This document shows, one piece after another, positions 33,010 through 41,874 of a stretch of 64,000 nucleotides of DNA. Below the pieces are notes generated by a model. That model was given only the letters and a program-made list of their open reading frames with translations, searched no databases and was not told the origin of the DNA. A program made the position numbers and the translations under genes. Origin of the DNA: JAPHTQ01 sp050299175 (lineage in GTDB: Bacteria > Pseudomonadota > Gammaproteobacteria > Thiohalomonadales > Thiohalomonadaceae); NCBI GenBank assembly GCA_050299175.1, contig JBNKVM010000064.1, forward strand, positions 1 to 64,000, in the 5' to 3' direction. Position 1 is the first letter of the stretch; the number at the start of each line of letters is the position of its first letter.

Positions 33010-33848
33010 CGCAGCAACAATACCGGCACCGATGCATTACGCATCACGCTGGTGGTGGTACTGCCGACCAGAAAACGGCGAATCACCGAATGGCCGTAGG
33101 CACCCATGATTAACATATCGATGCCGTGCTCGGCACGGTAATCACACAGCACACGCTCTACCTCACCGTTAATAATCTCCGCAGGCGTTTCGAAACCGGC
33201 ATCCTCAAGGGTGCGGCGTGCCCAGTCCAACTGTTCGCGATGGCTTTCGTTATCGGCACCGACCATCACCAGATGGCAGGGAAGACCACTAAACAGCGGA
33301 CTCCCGGCGACCATCTCCACACCCTTGCGGGTGGTGGCGCTGCCGTCGAAGGCGATCATCACACTTTGCGGTACGCTGTACTCGGCGGTAGTGATCAGGA
33401 TGGGACGGTGCATGGTACGCACCACGCTCTCCAGACGGCTGCCGACATGGGCCCCCAGATTTTCATCGTGCTTGCCCATCACCAGCAAACGAATCGACTC
33501 TTCCATTTCGCTTAACGTTTCTACCAAACTGCCATGACGTTGCAGACTGGTGGGGCAACCGATGCCGTTGGAGATAGCGAGGTTGGTGGCCGCTTCAAGC
33601 ATCAACTTGCCCTGCTCCAGGGCCAGCTTGCCGCGCTTCTCATCTAGCGCGGTCAATTCATCCAACAGTGCTTCGCGACTGCCCAGACCGATGTTGCCGC
33701 TCAGGTTAGTCTCTGCCGGGTATTCACTCTTTTCCAGCACGTGCAGAAATTCCAGCGGTGCATCCATACGCAGACTGGCCCAGGAGGCATAGTCACAGAC
33801 CGCTGCCGAAACGTCGGTACCGTCGATACAGGCGATTACCTTGTTCAT
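33006..33848 (-). CDS. Tandem universal stress protein
   Basis: This 280-residue protein holds two UspA domains (about 1-140 and 148-280). The second keeps the ATP-binding pattern MGAYGHSVIRRFLVGSTTTSV; the first has a weakened form (MGKHDENLGAHVGSRLES). Start IACIDGTDVSAAVCDYASW resembles single-domain stress proteins. It lies 15 bases after the SulP transporter gene and is likely co-transcribed; the pairing suggests it senses energy or stress state in relation to anion uptake. Its 3' end overlaps selU by four bases, convergent. Confidence 0.92.
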   Translation of the reverse strand: MNKVIACIDGTDVSAAVCDYASWASLRMDAPLEFLHVLEKSEYPAETNLSGNIGLGSREALLDELTALDEKRGKLALEQGKLMLEAATNLAISNGIGCPTSLQRHGSLVETLSEMEESIRLLVMGKHDENLGAHVGSRLESVVRTMHRPILITTAEYSVPQSVMIAFDGSATTRKGVEMVAGSPLFSGLPCHLVMVGADNESHREQLDWARRTLEDAGFETPAEIINGEVERVLCDYRAEHGIDMLIMGAYGHSVIRRFLVGSTTTSVMRNASVPVLLLR

Positions 33849-33863
33849 TCTTATTCTCCCGGG

Positions 33864-35342
33864 TCAGTGACCCATCAGCTCCGCCACCGCATCGGGCTTG
33901 TCATGTACGGCGAACTTGTCAACGATGGTTGCGCTGGCCGCATTGAGACCGATAACTTCAACCTCGGTGCCCTCACGGCGAAACTTGAGTACCACCTTGT
34001 CCAGCGCGGCGACGGCGGTAATGTCCCAGAAATGGGCCTGAGTGAGATCGATCACCACCTTATCCACGGCTTCCTTGAAGTCGAAAAACTCCACAAACTT
34101 GTCGGCGGAGGCAAAGAAGACCTGGCCTACGACCTGATAGCTACGGGTAACACCATCATCGCTGATCGTCGACACCACGTATTTGTACTGGCCGACCTTG
34201 TTGGCGAAAAACATTGCCGCCAGCAATACACCGAAGAAAACGCCGTAGGCCAGATTGTGTGTGGCGACGACGACCACCACGGTCGAGATCATGACGATGT
34301 TGGTGCTCAGCGGATGTTTTTTCAGGTTACGCAGCGACTCCCAGCTGAAGGTACCGATAGAGACCATGATCATCACCGCCACCAGCGCCGCCATCGGGAT
34401 CTGCGCCACCCAGTCACCGAGGAAGACCACCATAATCAGCAGGAAGACACCAGCGGTAAGCGTGGAGAGACGACCACGACCACCAGACTTTACGTTAATC
34501 ACCGACTGACCAATCATGGCGCAACCCGCCATGCCGCCGAGCATACCAGCGGCGATATTGGCCACGCCCTGCCCCTTACACTCGCGGTTCTTGTCGCTGG
34601 GTGTATCGGTCAGGTCATCGACGATGGTCGCGGTCATCAGTGACTCGAGCAGACCGACGATAGCCATGGAGATCGAATAGGGGAAGATGATCGCCAGGGT
34701 TTCAAAGTTGAGCGGCACCTCGGGCAGCAGGAACACCGGCAGGGTATCGGGCAATTCGCCCATGTCGCCCACGGTGTGGATATCCAACCCCAGCCAGATG
34801 GAGACGATGGTCAGGGAAATAATGGTGACCAGCGGCGAGGGTACAGCGCGTGTGACATAGGGAAAGAGATAGATGATCGCCAGACCGGCGGCGGTCATGG
34901 CGTAGACATGCCAGGTCACACCGATCAGTTCCGGCAACTGCGCCATGAAGATCAGGATCGCCAGGGCATTGACGAAACCGGTGACCACCGAGCGGGAGAC
35001 GAAGCGCATCAGGGAGCCGAGCTTGAGGTATCCGGCGCCGATCTGCAGCACCCCGGTGAGCAGCGTTGCCGCCAGCAGGTATTGCAGCCCGTGGTCTTTC
35101 ACCAGAGTGACCATCAACAATGCCATGGCCCCGGTGGCTGCGGAGATCATCCCCGGCCGACCGCCGACGAAGGCGGTTACCACCGCGATACAGAAAGAGG
35201 CGTAAAGGCCGACCTTGGGATCGACCCCGGCGATGATGGAGAAGGCGATCGCCTCGGGGATAAGTGCCAGTGCTACGACCAGACCGGCGAGCACGTCGCC
35301 GCGGATATTGCCAAACCAGTTCGATCTTGAAGAGACAACCAT
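33864..35342 (-). CDS. SulP-family anion transporter with STAS domain
   Basis: This 492-residue inner-membrane protein has about ten to twelve helices and a C-terminal STAS domain (about 385-492). The SulP signature is in DVLAGLVVALALIPEAIAFS and GLYASFCIAVVTAFVGGRPGMIS. The family includes sulfate carriers and sodium-dependent bicarbonate carriers of the BicA type; substrate cannot be decided by eye. The STAS part has KVVIDLTQAHFWDITAVAALD, the region where regulation by phosphorylation or nucleotide binding takes place in relatives. It precedes the universal stress gene and has a structured leader. Confidence 0.9.
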   Translation of the reverse strand: MVVSSRSNWFGNIRGDVLAGLVVALALIPEAIAFSIIAGVDPKVGLYASFCIAVVTAFVGGRPGMISAATGAMALLMVTLVKDHGLQYLLAATLLTGVLQIGAGYLKLGSLMRFVSRSVVTGFVNALAILIFMAQLPELIGVTWHVYAMTAAGLAIIYLFPYVTRAVPSPLVTIISLTIVSIWLGLDIHTVGDMGELPDTLPVFLLPEVPLNFETLAIIFPYSISMAIVGLLESLMTATIVDDLTDTPSDKNRECKGQGVANIAAGMLGGMAGCAMIGQSVINVKSGGRGRLSTLTAGVFLLIMVVFLGDWVAQIPMAALVAVMIMVSIGTFSWESLRNLKKHPLSTNIVMISTVVVVVATHNLAYGVFFGVLLAAMFFANKVGQYKYVVSTISDDGVTRSYQVVGQVFFASADKFVEFFDFKEAVDKVVIDLTQAHFWDITAVAALDKVVLKFRREGTEVEVIGLNAASATIVDKFAVHDKPDAVAELMGH

Positions 35343-35410
35343 TACAAACCCAAAACTGTCCCCTGCCGAACGTGTTGGCGTCAGCAGAAGTACGATAGAA
35401 AAACGGAAAA

Positions 35411-35478
35411 GCCCCCCCGCTCAGGAGAGCCCTATACGAAAGGGGGCGAATTCTATCATCTGGGGGGATGCCCTGCAA
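35411..35478 (-). promoter_or_regulatory. Promoter and terminator-like leader hairpin of the SulP gene
   Basis: Leftward, TTGCAG (35473-35478) and TAGAAT (35450-35455) are spaced by 17 bases, 108 bases before the SulP start. Just after the expected start site is a stem GCCCCC (35442-35447) with GGGGGC (35411-35416), then TTTT and more T-rich sequence. This looks like an attenuator. A C-rich segment at 35462-35468 could compete for pairing with the G-tract. Confidence 0.45.
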
Positions 35479-35530
35479 AACAGGGCTTTTCTGCCTGGAG
35501 CGAAGATTCCTGGTTATGATGAAAAATACT

Positions 35531-35558
35531 GACAGCGCCCCCACAATGGAGCGCTGTC
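35531..35558 (-). terminator. Intrinsic terminator of the barrel operon
   Basis: GACAGCGC (35531-35538) pairs with GCGCTGTC (35551-35558), a perfect 8-base stem. It ends 13 bases after the outer-membrane gene stop, and the leftward strand continues AGTATTTTTC. This closes the four-gene operon. Confidence 0.7.
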
Positions 35559-35571
35559 TAAAGTATGTGTC

Positions 35572-36771
35572 TCAGTAATCCCATTTTGCTCCCAGCATCA
35601 GGATAGTGTCGTTGTATTGATAACGGTCATCGGTGTTGTCACGGACATTACGCTCCAATTCGACATAGTAGACCTTGTTCTTATTCCACTGGTATTCACC
35701 AGTGAATTGAAAGTCTGTCGCAGAGCGCTTTTTCTTGCCCTGGGTCGGATCCTCAAAATTGTAGGCATTAGCATAATCGTAATTGTAATAGGCAACTTTG
35801 CCACGCAGACGAATCTTTTTATTGAGGTCATGAATCACGCGCACCTTGAACATGGTGCGGTCCACATCGTTATAGCCGACGTGGCTATCGCTGCGTTGCT
35901 CCAGCTCATAGTCAAAATAAGCCTTTGTGCTGTCACTGAACTTCTGCCGTACACCGATGGCGTAAGTTGCATAGGTATAGGTCAGTAGTGGATTTGAGGC
36001 GAACAGTGTGCCATCGAGATTGTAGGCATGACGATCACTATAATCGCGGACTTCATTGGTAACTTCCAAAGTTAATTTGGTATCAGTTGGGAAATAGTGT
36101 TCCCAGTAGGCCCCATACATGGTGTAGATATGATCATATTGTGACCAGGCCACCGGGTCCGAATAGTCGAGATTTTCGTACGCTGCCTTCACCCCCACAT
36201 TGTCATCTTTGGCGACCTTGCGCTCATAATCACCCTCAATACCGTAGCTGGTGTAAGTGTAGCGATTCGAAACGTCAATATTACCGCCAGAAAGCTTTGG
36301 ATCACCGCTATCCCGATCGACATAAACCTTATCCTGACTATGTACAAAGGCACCAGCATACGCCTTTCCATCCTTGCCCTTTTTTCCCAATTCAAATGCA
36401 CTGCCAACACTGAGCTTATGGCGGGTAGCATTGGCATCCTGTAATGCAGAATCGAGATAAAAGTCCCCTTTAAAGCTGTAATCGCCGACAAGATCGATAT
36501 GCTTGGCCAATGGCGTGCTCAATTCCACATCAAACTTGAATGGGATAAACATTCCATCCTGTTCCTTCGGCGAAACAATCGTGGCACCGGTGGGATCTGC
36601 ATAATAATCCGCATAGTCATGATCCGGTGCGTGATAAGCGTTAGTGTCATAGCCAATACCTGTTTCGATCGACCATTTCGCCTCGTACGGCATCGTATTA
36701 GGTTGTGTGGCCGCCATTGCTCCATTGGCAGCCATAAATGACAACACAACCGCCGCGTTTGTAATTTTCAT
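35572..36771 (-). CDS. Outer-membrane beta-barrel protein
   Basis: This 399-residue protein has a signal peptide (VVLSFMAANGAMA) and then alternating amphipathic strands rich in Tyr, Asp and Gly. It ends LMLGAKWDY with the terminal aromatic residue used for barrel assembly. The strands (for example FKFDVELSTPLAKHIDLVGD and YTSYGIEGDYERKV) suggest about 16 crossings. I do not recognise a specific porin family. It is the last gene of the operon with the TPR, ATP-grasp and transglutaminase genes, just before a terminator. It may export or display the product of that operon (inference). Confidence 0.8.
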   Translation of the reverse strand: MKITNAAVVLSFMAANGAMAATQPNTMPYEAKWSIETGIGYDTNAYHAPDHDYADYYADPTGATIVSPKEQDGMFIPFKFDVELSTPLAKHIDLVGDYSFKGDFYLDSALQDANATRHKLSVGSAFELGKKGKDGKAYAGAFVHSQDKVYVDRDSGDPKLSGGNIDVSNRYTYTSYGIEGDYERKVAKDDNVGVKAAYENLDYSDPVAWSQYDHIYTMYGAYWEHYFPTDTKLTLEVTNEVRDYSDRHAYNLDGTLFASNPLLTYTYATYAIGVRQKFSDSTKAYFDYELEQRSDSHVGYNDVDRTMFKVRVIHDLNKKIRLRGKVAYYNYDYANAYNFEDPTQGKKKRSATDFQFTGEYQWNKNKVYYVELERNVRDNTDDRYQYNDTILMLGAKWDY

Positions 36772-36794
36772 GGTCTGACTCCTGTTAGTGTTAA

Positions 36795-38675
36795 TTATTG
36801 TTTTTCCAGCGACGCCAGTTCGGCGCGTAAAAACTCATTACCCGGTTCAAGTGACAATCCCTTGAACAGTTCGCTCTGTGCCTGTTGCAGATCGCCTGAG
36901 GCTCGCAGGCTTTGTGCCAATATCAGACGCAGTTCCGTATTGTCAGGCTCGATATCAATCGCACGCTGTAGCACTACAACAGCATCCTGATCACGCCCCA
37001 ACGCCCGCAACGTCTGTCCCATCAGATACAAAGCCTTGACATTATTCGGCTCCAGCTCAAGCATCCGCTGCAATGCATCGGCAGCATCGCCATACTGTTT
37101 CATTTCGGAATAGACCAGCGCCAGGTTGTACCAGGCATTTGAATAGGTAGCGTCATAGGTCAACGCTTTACGGTAGTGATCAATGGCTTTTTGCGGTTGT
37201 CCAACGCGATTCCAGCGCACGGCAATATTAAGATGAGCATTAATGTATTTTGGCCGCAGGCGTAGCGCTTCCTGATACGCCTTAATCGCTTCTTCATTGC
37301 GCTCTTCACGTCCATAAAGTACGCCCATGTTGTACCAGGCTGTGGCATAGCGCTTGTTCAATTTGACCGCCTGTTTGAATGAGTTCAGGGCCTCCTCGGT
37401 CTGTTTCTGGCGCATGTGTAGCAACCCCAGGTTGTACCAGGCGGTCGCATAATCCTGTCGTTGGGAAAGTGCCTCGCGATAGCTCTGCTGGGCATCGCCA
37501 TAATTCTTTCGTGCGGTGTAGACCAGTCCAAGATTGAGGTAGGCCTCCGGATAGTGACCCAACTGAATATCAATGGCCTGACGATAGTCAGCAATGGCAA
37601 GCTCGTAGTTCTTCATCCGATAATTTGCACGACCACGACTGAAAAATGCCTTGGCGTTTTGTGGCTCACGCTCGATCAACCAGTTGAACTGCGAGCGTGC
37701 CTCTTCCCAGCGTTTTTTATCCATCAACAACAGGCCGAGGTTGTAGCGTGCCGCAGAATATTCCGGATCGAACTGCAGCAGTTCCCGATAACGCTGAATC
37801 GCTGCCTCGGTATCGCCGTTATCGTTGTAGTGCATTGCCAGGGCAAATAATGCGGGCGGGTTACCCTGCGCCAGCTGCAACACAGTCAGCAGTTGCTCCT
37901 CCGCAGCCTTACGCCCTTCTGCTGTGTCGGGTTCCATCTTTGCCAGTTCCAGACGAGGCTCGACGAAGCCGGGCATATGACGAATGGCAAGGCTGAACTG
38001 CTTTTTCGCCTCAGCCTTCTTTTCACCCCCCTGCCCCAGAAGCGCACGTCCAAACTGGTAGTAAGCTCGTGCTTTACGTGCTCCGCCGGCAAGCGTCACT
38101 GTATGCTGAAAGGTTTCACCTGCCTGCAGATAATCATTCTGTTCCATCAGCAATAGGCCGAGGTTGTAGTGCGCCTCAAAATGATTGGGATTGATCTCGA
38201 TAAGACGCAGGTAGTCCTGTTCGGCCTTGTCATTCGCATCAAGATGGGAGTACACCAGTGCACGATAGAAGTAGAGCCCAGGAAAGAGTGGTGTCCGTTG
38301 CGCGGACTTTTCCAGACTACTTAACGCATCGCTATAACGTTTCTCTTTATATTGCAGGATACCCAGCGTCGCCCAACTGCGAGAGTCATCTCTGCGTGAA
38401 ACTAACTGCTGCAGTTGCTTGTTGGCCTGCTGAAATTTTTGCTCGCCGATTAATTTTGCGACAGCATCAAGCTCTGGGTCTATCTCACCAAAGGTGAGTA
38501 ATTCCTGATCTTCCGGGTCATCACCCGTCTGCTTTGCCACCTGTGGACGGATATTGATGACGGTAATCGCATCGGCTTCCAGCACCACCTGGTAACGCAC
38601 GTAAAGCAACAGCACAAACAGCAGGCCTAGCACTGTCAGAACCGGAACAAAACTCTCACGCAGCAGCTTTGTCAT
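36795..38675 (-). CDS. Membrane-anchored TPR protein
   Basis: This 626-residue protein has an N-terminal membrane helix (FVPVLTVLGLLFVLLLYVRY) and a long array of at least 13 tetratricopeptide repeats filling about residues 60-620. Typical units are AWYNLGLLHMRQKQTEEALN and AYLNLGLVYTARKNYGDAQQ. The start overlaps the ATP-grasp gene by four bases. TPR arrays hold protein partners, so this is probably the scaffold that links the inner-membrane transglutaminase protein with the outer-membrane barrel (inference). It has no enzyme motif. Confidence 0.87.
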   Translation of the reverse strand: MTKLLRESFVPVLTVLGLLFVLLLYVRYQVVLEADAITVINIRPQVAKQTGDDPEDQELLTFGEIDPELDAVAKLIGEQKFQQANKQLQQLVSRRDDSRSWATLGILQYKEKRYSDALSSLEKSAQRTPLFPGLYFYRALVYSHLDANDKAEQDYLRLIEINPNHFEAHYNLGLLLMEQNDYLQAGETFQHTVTLAGGARKARAYYQFGRALLGQGGEKKAEAKKQFSLAIRHMPGFVEPRLELAKMEPDTAEGRKAAEEQLLTVLQLAQGNPPALFALAMHYNDNGDTEAAIQRYRELLQFDPEYSAARYNLGLLLMDKKRWEEARSQFNWLIEREPQNAKAFFSRGRANYRMKNYELAIADYRQAIDIQLGHYPEAYLNLGLVYTARKNYGDAQQSYREALSQRQDYATAWYNLGLLHMRQKQTEEALNSFKQAVKLNKRYATAWYNMGVLYGREERNEEAIKAYQEALRLRPKYINAHLNIAVRWNRVGQPQKAIDHYRKALTYDATYSNAWYNLALVYSEMKQYGDAADALQRMLELEPNNVKALYLMGQTLRALGRDQDAVVVLQRAIDIEPDNTELRLILAQSLRASGDLQQAQSELFKGLSLEPGNEFLRAELASLEKQ

Positions 38676-39556
38676 CGTAGCGCCTCCAGTATCGGACGCA
38701 TTCCACAGGCAGTGACGTTCTGGATCTCCAACCCAGGCCGAGCATTGATCTCCAGCACCACCGGCCCCTGCTCGGCGATAGCAACATCAATACCGACATA
38801 TTTAAGCGGCACTGCTTCTGCAAGACGATGGGAGTGTTCGAGAATCTCTTCCCAGAATGGAATCTGTACACCGATCAAATCGGCACCCGTGTCAGGATGG
38901 CGGGAAATAATTTCCTGCATGAACATCGCCCGGTAGCTACGACCACTCTGCGGATCGAGGCCCACACCAACCGCCCCCTGGTGCAGGTTGGCCTTCCCTG
39001 CGGACATGATTGTCGGCACACGACTCATGGTCAGAATCAATTCATGGCGAAACAGAATGAGGCGTACGTCAGCCAGTCCCTTGTCGAATAAGCTGTCAAT
39101 AACCGGATGTTGTACGATTCGCTGTTCGATAATTGCCGCATCCTGCTTATCGTGGGAATAGACACCAAAAATAATGTCAGCTATATGGCGGCGTAGATCG
39201 GCGATGATATAGCGCTTGCCATTGATCCCAACCCATTCATCACCTTCGTGTCCGATAATCACCAGTATGCCGTTGCCCGCACTACCGTTTGAAGGTTTGA
39301 TGACGAAGTCATCTATGCTACGCAGATCGGTAGCCAGATCATGTAACTCATAAAAGTAACGATAACTAAAGTGCGTTTTGGCTACCGGCACGCCGTGCAA
39401 CGAAAGTATTTCCTTGGACAATAATTTATCGTTGGCGACAGGGAAATCACGGCGTGCATTGTGTGGATAGACATAGCCGAGATTACGCTGATTCATTGTC
39501 AGTACGTTACGAGAGGCATCACGAAGAGTTCGCCATTTGGAGAGCCAGTCAAGCAT
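38672..39556 (-). CDS. RimK-like ATP-grasp ligase (alpha-L-glutamate ligase-like)
   Basis: This 294-residue protein resembles the RimK-related ligases (TIGR02291 group, as I recall), which add amino acids to a carboxyl group with ATP. Key segments are VIKPSNGSAGNGILVI for ATP binding and GIDVAIAEQGPVVLEINARPGLEIQN for the metal-binding loop. Starting from a Trp-rich N-terminus it also has a helical region (DKLLSKEILSLHGVPVAKT). It overlaps both neighbours, by eight bases with the transglutaminase gene and four with the TPR gene. It is predicted to build or cap a peptide; the acceptor is unknown. Confidence 0.85.
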   Translation of the reverse strand: MLDWLSKWRTLRDASRNVLTMNQRNLGYVYPHNARRDFPVANDKLLSKEILSLHGVPVAKTHFSYRYFYELHDLATDLRSIDDFVIKPSNGSAGNGILVIIGHEGDEWVGINGKRYIIADLRRHIADIIFGVYSHDKQDAAIIEQRIVQHPVIDSLFDKGLADVRLILFRHELILTMSRVPTIMSAGKANLHQGAVGVGLDPQSGRSYRAMFMQEIISRHPDTGADLIGVQIPFWEEILEHSHRLAEAVPLKYVGIDVAIAEQGPVVLEINARPGLEIQNVTACGMRPILEALR

Positions 39557-41180
39557 GAGCCGTCCCCTCCCGATGAACCATCAGATGACGGAAACGAACG
39601 AACTCCATCAGCCGCATGCCAACCCACCGACCGAGCCAGACATTCAATGCCATGACCACCAGCAATAACTCGGGGAATGCCAGAAACAGGGACTGCATAA
39701 ATATCGAAGACATCACCGCATAGGCGGCGGCAATGACAATTACTGTGGTAAACATCAGCTTCATGGTTTCCGCCATACCCTGCTCTTCGACCATAATTGC
39801 GAAACGTTCCGAAGTGATCGCCAGAATCGCGATAGGAAATAATGTCATCTGCGCCAGCTCGAACAGGCCGTAGTGCACACCACCCACCGTCATGGTCATC
39901 ATCACCATCACCACCACCGCCAGAATCACCGCCATCTTTGGCGAATGAAGCAACTGTAACCAGTCGAGTCCTTTGCGAATCAGCGCGGTGATACCGATAA
40001 TCAGAATGAACCCAATCAGCCCCCACAACAGACCACTTTCCCGCGCGGCAGCGGCAATCAGGGCAGGAAGAAAAGTGCCAAATGTCTCAATGCCCACAAC
40101 ATTACGGAACACCACGGTGACAAAAGCGCCGAGTGGGATCATCAACAGCACCTTCAGCAAGTCCTGGGAAATCCCTACCCGCTCAAACAGCGCATAGAAG
40201 TTGATCATATTGAAGATCGAATCGCCTAATTCCTGCTGCACGTCGTAACGTGGCACCAGTTTTTTCACAGTATTGAATCGATACTGGAAATTGATACTGC
40301 TGGTGTGCTTGAACAGCACTTCATCGCCGTAATAGAGGGTAAGAAAATTAGCCGGGATCTCGGCAAAGTGATCATTAATCGTATCGAAAGGCACCCAATG
40401 CCCACTGACATAGGCTTCCACCCACTGGTGGCTGGTCCGTTTGCTGCCACTTTCCATCACATAACCGCCGACCAGACGTGCCGGAATATTGAGATAACGG
40501 GCCATCGCCACGAACAGACGTCCTTTTCCATTGCAGCTGGCCTCACCCAGCTTTAATGCCGTGAGCGCGTCGGTATAACCGGAAAAATTGCGATTGGCGA
40601 ACTGATCCTGAAGATAGCGATGAATGATCGTCAGACTTTCACCAAGGGTACGCGCTTTCGGGTTCGGCATCAGTTCATCGACGCGTTGTTTGATCAGGGG
40701 ACTATCGACCTGAATCCCTTCCTCTGCCTTTAAATATTGCTGCAATTGCTCGGAATATTCGCCAGGGATCGGCATGTTGGGCGGCAGGATGTAGCGCACT
40801 GGTTTGGTCTGCACCAGTACCGTATATCGAATATCCTGGCGTCCATCGACATTGCTCGCACTCCAGGTGGCAATACGGTTTTCACCCTCGGTGCGCTGAT
40901 TGAGGACAAAGACACCATTGGCGTTCTGCTCTTCAAGGATGTTTTGCCGGGTATCGGAACGGGGCAGGAAAGTATCTATATTGAGCGACTGACCATGACC
41001 ATCGGCCTGCATGGCCAGTTCCACCTGGTAACTTTGTGTCGGGATCAGACCCTTCAGGGGGTAATTCAGGACGAACAGCTTTATCCCCATCAAACTTAGG
41101 GGAAGAATAACCAGAACAGCGATAAGTGCCCAGTACGCAAGGTGTTTTTTGGTTATTTTACTGCTCACGTTCGCCACCAT
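39549..41180 (-). CDS. Transglutaminase-like domain fused to a seven-helix membrane domain
   Basis: This 543-residue protein has a first helix (about 14-38), a periplasmic region with a transglutaminase-like domain (about 175-275) and then seven hydrophobic helices (about 335-530). It belongs to the family named inactive transglutaminase fused to seven helices. In this copy the triad is visible: C216 in LGEASCNGKGRLFVAMA, H251 in TSHQWVEAYVSG and D266 in HWVPFDTIND. It heads the operon with the ATP-grasp ligase, TPR protein and barrel. The likely role is peptide bond formation or hydrolysis at the inner-membrane outer face (inference). The start is MVANVSSKITKKH. Confidence 0.85.
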   Translation of the reverse strand: MVANVSSKITKKHLAYWALIAVLVILPLSLMGIKLFVLNYPLKGLIPTQSYQVELAMQADGHGQSLNIDTFLPRSDTRQNILEEQNANGVFVLNQRTEGENRIATWSASNVDGRQDIRYTVLVQTKPVRYILPPNMPIPGEYSEQLQQYLKAEEGIQVDSPLIKQRVDELMPNPKARTLGESLTIIHRYLQDQFANRNFSGYTDALTALKLGEASCNGKGRLFVAMARYLNIPARLVGGYVMESGSKRTSHQWVEAYVSGHWVPFDTINDHFAEIPANFLTLYYGDEVLFKHTSSINFQYRFNTVKKLVPRYDVQQELGDSIFNMINFYALFERVGISQDLLKVLLMIPLGAFVTVVFRNVVGIETFGTFLPALIAAAARESGLLWGLIGFILIIGITALIRKGLDWLQLLHSPKMAVILAVVVMVMMTMTVGGVHYGLFELAQMTLFPIAILAITSERFAIMVEEQGMAETMKLMFTTVIVIAAAYAVMSSIFMQSLFLAFPELLLVVMALNVWLGRWVGMRLMEFVRFRHLMVHREGTAHA

Positions 41181-41489
41181 TACCTCAACTCATCCGTCTG
41201 CATCGGGATGAGAAGCGTCACAACAGAATGTTGTGTATCTGAAGCAAGTAACGAATTATCAGGAGATCTGGTTGCAAAGTTTTTGCAATAGTGGGGATAT
41301 AAGCAATATTACTAAATTAGCATTGAGACATAGGCTCAAACGAGCCCATTAGTTGGAAACGCACTTTTCCTCAGTATGGTTCCATTTATTTGAACCACAT
41401 ATTCTGGAACAGAAAGTGTAAATAATGACGCCACCGATCGAGCTAATGATAGCTCCAACATCTACTTAAATATATACCAAACGTGCGCT
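41181..41489. other. Intergenic stretch, no confirmed gene
   Basis: This 309-base AT-rich gap lies between the transglutaminase gene and the lipoprotein pair. I see a short hairpin GGTTC/GAACC (41379-41397). An open frame without a normal start runs leftward between stops at 41468 and 41349; it encodes a hydrophobic segment GAIISSIGGVIIYTFC and may be a membrane-gene remnant. No promoter pair is convincing. Confidence 0.5.
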
Positions 41490-41870
41490 TCAACCTTCAT
41501 CAGAAGATGAAAAGAATTTTCTGCTATTGCAGCCAAGCTCAACTGTTTGTGGGTACCATCCGACTAATACTGTGCCGACCCAAATTATCCCAGCTTCCGG
41601 ACCACCACCATAAGCATATGCAGCAGGAACCTGAGAGTAGTTATATGCCAGAAAATTGGTAAATGAGAATTCTGTTGAAACATAGCTCCACCCATCAGGA
41701 CATTGCTTACCTAAATCAACTGGTTCCGACACCTCAACCGAACCAAAAACCATATTATGGTGCCACTGACTTTTGATGTTTAGCTCCTTAGCCTGGTGGT
41801 CTTTTTCGAAAATAATGGTGGTACACCCGGAAAGAAGCAGCAACACGGCAATGGTAATAATCATTCGCAT
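41490..41870 (-). CDS. Bor-like lipoprotein, second of a pair
   Basis: This 126-residue protein is a predicted lipoprotein: MRMIITIAVLLLLSGCTT has a lipobox with Cys16. The mature part has VFGSVEVSEPVDLGKQCPDGW, followed by an aromatic segment with VPAAYAYGGG and ending near QTVELGCNSRKFF. The two cysteines match the C...C pattern of Bor-type proteins, of which the upstream gene is a clearer member. The start at 41870 lies four bases after the upstream stop. Function unknown. Bor proteins of phage and plasmids affect serum resistance, which may not apply here. Confidence 0.68.
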   Translation of the reverse strand: MRMIITIAVLLLLSGCTTIIFEKDHQAKELNIKSQWHHNMVFGSVEVSEPVDLGKQCPDGWSYVSTEFSFTNFLAYNYSQVPAAYAYGGGPEAGIIWVGTVLVGWYPQTVELGCNSRKFFSSSDEG

Positions 41871-41874
41871 TGTT

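Noticed and set aside
34702..35544. 280-codon frame overlapping the SulP gene on the same strand
   Set aside because: A shifted-frame shadow of the SulP coding region with Arg/His-rich low-information sequence; it also runs through the SulP promoter and the terminator.
41349..41468. Small leftward open frame with a hydrophobic segment
   Set aside because: No ATG, GTG or TTG start and only 38 codons; noted in the gap entry as a possible remnant only.
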